From positions 1 to 7,181 of the forward strand of contig SKLC01000418.1 in the NCBI GenBank assembly GCA_007123425.1: 7,181 nucleotides of DNA, read 5' to 3'. Positions 1 through 5,280 of this stretch are shown here, piece after piece (the stretch's first letter is position 1; every line of letters begins with the position of its first letter). The position numbers and the translations under genes are program-made. This DNA is from Nitriliruptoraceae bacterium (lineage in GTDB: Bacteria; Actinomycetota; Nitriliruptoria; Nitriliruptorales; Nitriliruptoraceae). Under the pieces are notes generated by a model, which was not told the DNA's origin, made no database searches, and saw nothing but the letters and a program-made list of their open reading frames with translations.

Positions 1-1
1 C

Positions 2-724
2 ACCTGGACCGCCACCGACACCACCAGCGGCGACGGCACCACCGCCACCCTCGCCATCGGCGAGGACGAGCACCTCACCATCACCTTCACCAACCGCTTC
101 GACGCGGAGCTGCCCCCGCCCGTCGACGACCAGCACGGCGACCTCGTGGTCACCAAGGTGGTCGAGGGTGACGCCGCTCCTCCCGAGGCGAGCTTCACGG
201 TCGCCATCACCTGCACCTACGAGGACATGGAGTTCGGCTGGACCGACGACATCGGTCACGGCGAGTCCATGGGCCCGTTCCGGAACCTGCCCGCCGGCTC
301 GGAGTGCACGATCACCGAGACCGACGTGGGCGGTGCGGACACCACCACCGTCGACGGGGAGGCAGGCACGACCGCCACGGTGACGATCGAGGCCGACGCC
401 GAGCACGAGGTCGAGATCGTCAACACCTTCGCGCCCGACGTGCTCGACGAGATCGACGAGGACATCGACGAGGACACCGACGACCCGGTCAGGGACGTCG
501 ACGTCCCGGAGGAGACCCGGGAGGTCGTCGAGGTCGGAGCCGAGGTCATCGTGCGACGCGAGCGCGACACCGAGCCCGAGGTCGAGGTGCTCGCCGAGGT
601 GCTGGAGCGCGGCGAGCTGCCCCGCACCGGCGCTGACGCCCGGCAGCTCATCGTGCTCGGCGCGCTGCTGTTCCTGCTCGGCGGCGCGCTCCTGCGCCGA
701 CCCATCCCGATCCGCCAGCGGTGA
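2..724 (+). CDS. Cell-wall-anchored surface protein with tandem DUF5979-like domains (5' partial)
   Basis: The frame is open from the first complete codon at base 2, so the gene begins upstream and 240 C-terminal residues are visible. Residues 1-37 are the tail of one beta-rich repeat (TTATLAIGEDEHLTITFTN). Residues about 46-143 are a complete second copy starting GDLVVTKVVEG and ending VEIVNTF. It carries the conserved pattern of DUF5979 surface domains: a strand with FTVAITCTY, NLPAGSECTITETD, then TTATVTI. Cys71 and Cys102 probably form a disulfide. Residues 144-205 are an acidic, Val/Glu/Asp-rich linker. The end is a sortase signal: LPRTG at 206-210, a hydrophobic helix at about 215-231 and an Arg-rich tail (RRPIPIRQR). 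By family knowledge such proteins are exported and linked to peptidoglycan as stalks or adhesins; the ligand is unknown. A GTG at 146 is internal to the domain and is not the start. No sortase gene lies in the window. Confidence 0.88.
   Translation, partial: TWTATDTTSGDGTTATLAIGEDEHLTITFTNRFDAELPPPVDDQHGDLVVTKVVEGDAAPPEASFTVAITCTYEDMEFGWTDDIGHGESMGPFRNLPAGSECTITETDVGGADTTTVDGEAGTTATVTIEADAEHEVEIVNTFAPDVLDEIDEDIDEDTDDPVRDVDVPEETREVVEVGAEVIVRRERDTEPEVEVLAEVLERGELPRTGADARQLIVLGALLFLLGGALLRRPIPIRQR
452..475 (+). repeat. Two perfect 12-bp tandem repeats in the acidic linker
   Basis: The unit atcgacgaggac occurs twice in a row, with a partial copy before it (ctcgacgag, 443-451) and a degenerate one after it (accgacgac). 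It encodes IDED units, giving the acidic run DEIDEDIDEDTDD in the linker between the last DUF5979-like domain and the sorting signal. An in-frame repeat like this can change copy number by slippage, which would alter stalk length without breaking the frame. That consequence is inferred. Confidence 0.7.
617..721 (+). other. Sortase sorting signal (LPRTG, hydrophobic helix, basic tail)
   Basis: LPRTG is encoded at 617-631. A hydrophobic stretch (QLIVLGALLFLLGGALL) and a terminal RRPIPIRQR follow before the stop at 722. This is the standard three-part signal; a sortase would cleave between Thr and Gly. The motif is LPXTG type rather than the LAXTG type often used by class E sortases of high-GC actinobacteria. 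Confidence 0.88.
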
Positions 725-736
725 CCCTCGCCGCAC

Positions 737-772
737 CCCGTCCGCCCCCGCCACACGGTGGGGGCGGACGGG
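737..772 (+). terminator. Strong GC hairpin, probable terminator of the surface-protein gene
   Basis: Bases 737-752 pair with 757-772 around the four-base loop ACAC (753-756). This gives a 16-bp stem with a single G-T (G-U in RNA) pair. It starts 12 bases after the stop of the surface-protein gene and precedes the next gene. No T-run follows, which is common for terminators in high-GC actinobacteria. The stem is nearly symmetrical, so it could act in either direction, but no minus-strand gene converges on it here. Confidence 0.75.
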
Positions 773-826
773 CGCTCCGGCGTCTCGTGGCTCCCGCCCT
801 GTCCGTCTCCTTCGCACCCGCGGCCC

Positions 827-832
827 TACGCT
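827..832 (+). promoter_or_regulatory. Possible -10 element for the glycosidase-led unit
   Basis: TACGCT fits the actinobacterial TANNNT form of the -10 element and lies 27 bases before the ATG at 860, downstream of the terminator hairpin. No convincing -35 element is visible at 16-18 bases upstream, so the assignment rests mainly on position. A promoter somewhere in 773-859 is expected because the preceding hairpin should stop read-through. Confidence 0.2.
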
Positions 833-859
833 CTTCGGGCCGGCGGCACGAGGCGGGGC

Positions 860-2734
860 ATGGCAGAGCAGCAGCACGACGAGCGCATCCTCACCGTGCC
901 CTCGGAGCTGGACGACGTCGCGCCCGTGCTCGCGACCGCGAACGAGTGGGTGGCCCTGCCCGACGTGTCGCCGACCTCCGCGGCGGTGCCGAGCGCCACC
1001 GTGCTGCACCGCGGAGCCGCCGGCCTCGTCGCACTCGAGGGAGCGCCCCTCAGCCGCCCCCGGGTCGTCGTCGACGGCGCCGAGCTGGGAGAGCACGACT
1101 GGCAGGCCGAGCTGCTGAACGACCACCTGCCGCGGCACACGCAGCTGGCCGGCGGCTGCCGAGCGGAGCTGACCACCTTCTGCCCGCCGGGCCACAAGGG
1201 TCTGGTCCAGACGCTGCAGGTGGTCAACGAGGGGTCCGCGGACGCCGAGGTGGCGCTCGGGCTCCACGGGCGGCTCGTGGAGGCCCACCTCCACGTGTTC
1301 ACCGCCCGGCCGCTGCCCGGGCCGCACCGGGCCCGGTGGGACGACTGGACCGCCGCGCTGACCTGGGAGGCGGGCGCCGGTCTCGCGGTCGCGGCGCTCG
1401 CACTTCGCTCCGACGACGGCCGACCGCCGACGACCGCGTCCGACACGCCCGAGGCACCGCCCGTGAGCTGGGCGCACGAGCGCAGCGAGGTGCTCGCGCC
1501 CGGCGAGCGCACCACGCTGACGCTGTACTGGGGGGTGGGACGCGAGGCCGACGGGGCCGCGCTGTCGACCGTGCACCTGGCGCGTGTCGGCGCCGGGGAT
1601 CTGCTCGCGGCCACCCGCGACTGGCTCCGTGCCCGCCGGGGCGCCCCACTGCCCGACCGGCCGGAGCTCGAGCGCCTCCGCGAGCGCAACCGCCTGTTCT
1701 GCCTCGGCTTCGCCGCCGGCCGCACCCTCGACACCGAGGAGCTGGTGCTGGTGACCTCTCGCAGCCCGCGGTACTACGTCAGCGGCGCCCACTGGAGCCG
1801 GGATGCGCTGCTGTGGGCCTTCCCCGCGGTGCTCGAGGTCGACTCCCGGCTCGCGGCCGACTGGCTGCGGGCCGCCTTCGGGCTCTACACCCGCAACGTC
1901 GGCGACCATGCGCTCTACCTCGACGGCACCGCGCTGTATCCCGGCTTCGAGCTGGACGAGGTCGCCGCCTTCCACCTCGCGCTGGACGCCTACCTGGCCG
2001 CCACCGACGACGTGTCGCTGCTCGACGAGGATGAGGTCCGCCGCGGCCTCGAGCGGGTCGAGGCGGCGCTCGCGGCCGCCCGCGACCCCGCCACCGGCCT
2101 GCTGCGGACCTTCCTGCTGCCCACCGACGACCCCGCGCCCCTGCCCTTCGTCACCTACGACAACGCGCTGGCGGTCGCTGCCCTGCGCGCGGCGGCACGC
2201 ACCGCCGAGCGGCATGGCGCCACGCGGAGCGCGACGGCCCTCCGGGCACGCGCCGATGAGGTGTGGGCCGCGGTGCTCGACCGGGCCGTGGTCGAGGGGC
2301 CGCTGGGACCGATGCTGTGCGGTGCCACCGACGGCCGGGGCCGCCACGCACTGTTCGACGAGCCGCCCGGCAGCCTCGAGCTGCTGGCGCACTACGGGCT
2401 GCTGGACGTCGACGATCCGCTGCTGGCGACCACGATCGCCTGGATCGGCTCCGAGCACAACCCGTACGGGCCGGGTGAGGGCCGCTACGCCGCTCCCGCC
2501 TGCGCCCATGCCGACCATCCGTGGCTGCTGGCCGTGGGCAACGCGCTGCTTCGCGGCGAGCGTCGGTGGCTCGACCTGCTCCCGGAGCTGGAGCTGGACG
2601 CCGGGCTGGCCTGCGAGTCCTTCGACGCCGCCACGGGCCAGCCGCGCACCGGCGTGGGATTCGCGACGTGCGCGGGATGGCTCGCCCACGCCATCGACCT
2701 CGCCACCCGCTCGGACCGGTCGACCCCCGCGTGA
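860..2734 (+). CDS. Cytoplasmic six-hairpin glycosidase-like protein
   Basis: This 624-residue protein has two parts. Residues about 1-250 look like a beta-sandwich (WQAELLNDHLPRHTQLAGG, LVQTLQVVNEGSADAEVALGL). Residues about 270-620 are a helical domain of the (alpha/alpha)6-barrel type found in six-hairpin glycosidases (GH15/GH63/GH125-like folds). Marks of the barrel are HWSRDALLWAFPAVL (W312, R314, D315), a LYPGFELDE segment (E364, D366, E367), VTYDNALAVAAL (D434) and a C-terminal GFATCAGWLAHAI helix. The acidic residues are candidate catalytic groups, but I cannot assign acid and base. No signal peptide or membrane segment is visible, so it should act inside the cell, perhaps on imported oligosaccharides or a glycoconjugate. 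The ATG at 860 is chosen because GAGG (850-853) precedes it at good spacing; the in-frame GTG at 758 lies inside the terminator stem. It is followed 58 bases later by a deacetylase gene, suggesting an operon. The fold is likely; the exact GH family and substrate are unknown. Confidence 0.75.
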   Translation: MAEQQHDERILTVPSELDDVAPVLATANEWVALPDVSPTSAAVPSATVLHRGAAGLVALEGAPLSRPRVVVDGAELGEHDWQAELLNDHLPRHTQLAGGCRAELTTFCPPGHKGLVQTLQVVNEGSADAEVALGLHGRLVEAHLHVFTARPLPGPHRARWDDWTAALTWEAGAGLAVAALALRSDDGRPPTTASDTPEAPPVSWAHERSEVLAPGERTTLTLYWGVGREADGAALSTVHLARVGAGDLLAATRDWLRARRGAPLPDRPELERLRERNRLFCLGFAAGRTLDTEELVLVTSRSPRYYVSGAHWSRDALLWAFPAVLEVDSRLAADWLRAAFGLYTRNVGDHALYLDGTALYPGFELDEVAAFHLALDAYLAATDDVSLLDEDEVRRGLERVEAALAAARDPATGLLRTFLLPTDDPAPLPFVTYDNALAVAALRAAARTAERHGATRSATALRARADEVWAAVLDRAVVEGPLGPMLCGATDGRGRHALFDEPPGSLELLAHYGLLDVDDPLLATTIAWIGSEHNPYGPGEGRYAAPACAHADHPWLLAVGNALLRGERRWLDLLPELELDAGLACESFDAATGQPRTGVGFATCAGWLAHAIDLATRSDRSTPA

Positions 2735-2792
2735 GGGGCGGCCCGCGCCATCCTCCTCCCACCGGGCCGAGCCGCACGATGAGGACGCCGAG

Positions 2793-3551
2793 ATGAGCAC
2801 ACCCACCCCGCTGCCCGACGCCGACCTCGACCCGGTCGACCTGCTCGTGGTCGGCGCGCATCCCGATGACGCCGAGTACGGGGCCGGGGGCACGCTGCTG
2901 ACCCACGCCCACGCCGGCTACCGCATCGGCGTCGTCGACCTGACCCGCGGCGAGCTCGGCAGCAAGGGCACGCCGCAGCTTCGCGCGCAGGAGGCCAGCC
3001 ACGCCGCGGAGCTCTACGAGGCCCGGTGGCGGGTCTGCCTCGACCTCGGCGACAACCGCGTGCACGCCGGGCACGAGGAGGCACGCCGCCTGGCGCGGGT
3101 GATCCGGGCCGCACGGCCCGGCCTGGTGCTCACCCACCACCACGTCGACCGGCACCCCGACCATCGCGCCGCCCACGAGCTGGTGCGCCGTGCCGTGTTC
3201 GCAGCCGCCCTGCGCAGCCTCGATCTCGGCGCCGAGGCCCACGTGCCCGACGCCACGCTGTGCTTCCCCACCGACGGGGTGCTCGAGCGCCCCGACGTGG
3301 TGGTGGACGTGACCGACGTCTGGGAGCAGCGGCTGGCGACGATGCGCCGCTTCGCCAGCCAGTTCGCGGCGCCGACCCTGGAGATCGACCGCGCCCACTA
3401 CGGGGTCGACGACTACCTCGAGGTCACCGAGGCCCGCGCGCGCGTCCACGGCCAGCACGCCGGCGTGCGCTACGCGGAGGCGTTCGTCGCCGACGTCCCG
3501 CCTCGCAGCGGCGACCTGCCCCGGCTGTTCGGGCGTGGAGCCCTCACGTGA
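2793..3551 (+). CDS. PIG-L family zinc deacetylase, BshB1-like
   Basis: The 252-residue protein is a full-length PIG-L (LmbE-like) N-acetylglucosaminyl deacetylase. After a short polar leader, the core begins VDLLVVGAHPDDAEYGAGG; H23 and D26 of HPDD are expected zinc ligands and D25 the catalytic base. DLTRGELGSKGTPQLRAQEA is the family's conserved second block. HHHVDRHPDH supplies the third zinc ligand (H124) and a catalytic His (H121). VRYAEAFVA near the C terminus resembles BshB1 of bacillithiol synthesis more than the mycothiol enzyme MshB, judged by eye. Members remove the acetyl group from GlcNAc-malate, GlcNAc-inositol or other GlcNAc conjugates in the cytoplasm. No bacillithiol partner (BshA or BshC) is visible here, so another amino-sugar substrate is equally possible. 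GAGG (2781-2784) lies eight bases before the ATG. The TGA stop overlaps the GTG start of the next gene. Family sure, substrate unsure. Confidence 0.88.
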   Translation: MSTPTPLPDADLDPVDLLVVGAHPDDAEYGAGGTLLTHAHAGYRIGVVDLTRGELGSKGTPQLRAQEASHAAELYEARWRVCLDLGDNRVHAGHEEARRLARVIRAARPGLVLTHHHVDRHPDHRAAHELVRRAVFAAALRSLDLGAEAHVPDATLCFPTDGVLERPDVVVDVTDVWEQRLATMRRFASQFAAPTLEIDRAHYGVDDYLEVTEARARVHGQHAGVRYAEAFVADVPPRSGDLPRLFGRGALT

Positions 3552-5155
3552 GCCCTGGCGCCCACGGCGGCGACGAGCCGGCCGAGGACGGCGAGCCGCG
3601 TGGCGAGCTCGCCGACGTCCCCCACGAGGGCGAGGTCGTCGAGCCCCGCCGTGTGAGCACCCGCGCGTGGGTGGGACGCTTCGCGGGCCCCCTGCTGGCG
3701 GCCGCGATCTACCTCGTGATGCCCGTGGAGCAGGAGGGCCTGACCGAGGCGGCCCGCGCGGTGGCCGCCGTGGGCACCCTCATGGCGGTGTGGTGGGTCT
3801 CGGAGGCGCTGCCCCTGCCGGCGACGTCGCTGCTTCCGATCGTGCTCTTCCCGGTGCTCGGCGTCGTCGACGTGGGCGAGGCCACCGCCCCCTACGCGAG
3901 CGACATCATCTTCCTGTTCATGGGCGGCTTCCTGCTCGCGCTGGCGATGCAGCGCTGGGGCCTGCACCGCCGCATCGCGCTGCTCACGGTCATGGCCGTG
4001 GGCACCCGCCCCGTCCGGGTGGTCGGCGGGTTCATGCTGGCCACCGCCGTGCTGAGCATGTGGGTGAGCAACACGGCGACGACCGTGATGATGCTCCCCA
4101 TCGGGCTCAGCGTGCTGCAGCTCACCCTGGAGGGGGACGACACCGGCGACGCCGACGCGGCCGACCTCACGGGCGAGGACGCCCACCCGTTCGCGACCGG
4201 GCTGATGCTCGGCATCGCCTACGCGGCGAGCATCGGCTCGCTCGCCACGCTCATCGGCACGCCCCCGAACCTGTTCATGGCCGGCTTCCTGGAGCAGTCC
4301 TACGGGATCGAGATCGGCTTCGGCCAGTGGATGCTGCTCGGGCTGCCCCTGGCGGTCGTGCTGCTGGCGCTGGCCTACCTCGTGCTCACCCGCTGGGCCT
4401 ACCCGCCCGAGATCGACCAGCTGCCCGGGGGACGGCAGCTGTTCGCCGACGAGCTCCGCGCGCTCGGCCGCGTCGGTCGGGGCGAGCGGATCGTGCTGAC
4501 GGTGTTCGTCGTCACGGCCCTGGCCTGGGTGCTGCGCGATCCGATCACCTCCTCGGAGCAGCTGCTGGCGCTGCTGCCGGGTCTCGCGGGGCTCTCCGAT
4601 GCCGGCATCGCCATCACGGCCGCGATCGTGCTCTTCCTCGTCCCGGTGGACTGGCGCCGCGGCGTCTTCGCCCTGGACTGGACGACCGCGCGCAAGCTGC
4701 CCTGGGGCGTGCTCCTGCTCTTCGGCGGCGGGCTGAGCCTCGCGGCGGGCGTGACCAGCAGCGGCCTCGACCAGTGGATCGGCCAGCAGGTCGGGGCCCT
4801 CGGGGGCCTGCCGATCGTGGTGCTGATCATCGTGGTCGCCGCCGCGGTGGTGTTCCTCACCGAGCTCACCTCCAACACCGCGACCGCGGCCACCTTCCTG
4901 CCGATCCTCGGCGGCGTCGCGCTGGGCCTCGACCTCGCGCCGCAGTCGCTGGTGGTGCCGGCAGCGCTGGCCGCCACCTGCGCCTTCATGATGCCGGTCG
5001 CCACGCCGCCCAACGCGATCGTCTTCGGCTCGGGCCACATCACCATCCCGCAGATGGTGCGGGCCGGGTGGTGGCTCAACCTCGCGGCCATCGCCCTGAT
5101 CACCGCGGCCACCTATGCGCTGGCCACCCTCGTGCTGGGCTTCGCGCTGGGGTGA
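3548..5155 (+). CDS. SLC13/DASS family sodium-coupled anion symporter
   Basis: This 535-residue polytopic membrane protein of the divalent anion:sodium symporter family imports dicarboxylates, citrate, sulfate or a similar anion with Na+. Both signature Ser-Asn-Thr hairpins are present: S174-N175-T176 (WVSNTATTVMML) and S442-N443-T444 (LTSNTATAATFLPIL). Each is followed by a TPPN loop (238-241 and 486-489). In the studied homologue VcINDY these SNT motifs form the Na+ and carboxylate sites. The late MPVATPPNAIVFGSGHI block is also typical. About 11-12 hydrophobic segments run from residue 45 to the end. Residues 1-37 are a charged, disordered-looking N-terminal extension, and residues 195-215 form an acidic loop. 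The GTG start at 3548 overlaps the deacetylase stop (GTGA), and GGAG at 3537-3540 lies seven bases before it, so translation is probably coupled. The later GTG at 3653 lacks an equally good site. The transported anion cannot be read from sequence. Confidence 0.9.
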   Translation: MSPGAHGGDEPAEDGEPRGELADVPHEGEVVEPRRVSTRAWVGRFAGPLLAAAIYLVMPVEQEGLTEAARAVAAVGTLMAVWWVSEALPLPATSLLPIVLFPVLGVVDVGEATAPYASDIIFLFMGGFLLALAMQRWGLHRRIALLTVMAVGTRPVRVVGGFMLATAVLSMWVSNTATTVMMLPIGLSVLQLTLEGDDTGDADAADLTGEDAHPFATGLMLGIAYAASIGSLATLIGTPPNLFMAGFLEQSYGIEIGFGQWMLLGLPLAVVLLALAYLVLTRWAYPPEIDQLPGGRQLFADELRALGRVGRGERIVLTVFVVTALAWVLRDPITSSEQLLALLPGLAGLSDAGIAITAAIVLFLVPVDWRRGVFALDWTTARKLPWGVLLLFGGGLSLAAGVTSSGLDQWIGQQVGALGGLPIVVLIIVVAAAVVFLTELTSNTATAATFLPILGGVALGLDLAPQSLVVPAALAATCAFMMPVATPPNAIVFGSGHITIPQMVRAGWWLNLAAIALITAATYALATLVLGFALG

Positions 5156-5176
5156 GGGCCGGGACGCGGCGCCCTC
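5154..5176 (+). terminator. Weak hairpin at the end of the symporter gene
   Basis: GAGGGC (5154-5159) can pair with GCCCTC (5171-5176) around an 11-base loop. It overlaps the symporter stop codon and has no T-run. It could attenuate transcription between the symporter and phosphoesterase genes, but a 6-bp GC stem arises easily by chance at this base composition. Confidence 0.22.
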
Positions 5177-5280
5177 CGGCAGGAGATCGCGCCCCACGCG
5201 TCGTAGTCCTCTACGTGTCGTCGGCTCGGGCGGCTCGACCACCGTGCGGGCCGGCGGGCGACGACGTTGGGGGGAGACGG

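Noticed and set aside
758..859. Upstream extension of the glycosidase-like protein from the GTG at 758
   Set aside because: That start lies in the right arm of the terminator hairpin and has no ribosome site; the added residues are Pro/Arg/Ser-rich without a signal peptide. The ATG at 860 has GAGG upstream.
721..2034. Out-of-phase + strand frame over the glycosidase-like gene (437 codons)
   Set aside because: It is Arg/Ala/Gly/Pro-rich with no recognisable domain, overlaps the well-supported frame and begins inside the end of the surface-protein gene.
2739..2769. Inverted repeat CGGCCCG/CGGGCCG between the glycosidase and deacetylase genes
   Set aside because: The stem is only 7 bp with a 17-base loop and lacks a T-run. 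It is compatible with chance at this GC content and would sit within an apparent operon, so I do not call it a terminator.
1803..2792. Possible long N-terminal extension of the deacetylase in the same frame
   Set aside because: The upstream part of this frame overlaps the glycosidase gene and is Pro/Ser/Arg/Thr-rich with no domain. The PIG-L fold is complete from the ATG at 2793, which has its own GAGG.
3470..5242. Long open minus-strand frame across the symporter gene (590 codons)
   Set aside because: Its translation is rich in His, Arg, Glu, Gln and Gly with no fold signature, while the + frame carries both SNT motifs. Long antisense frames are expected at this GC content.
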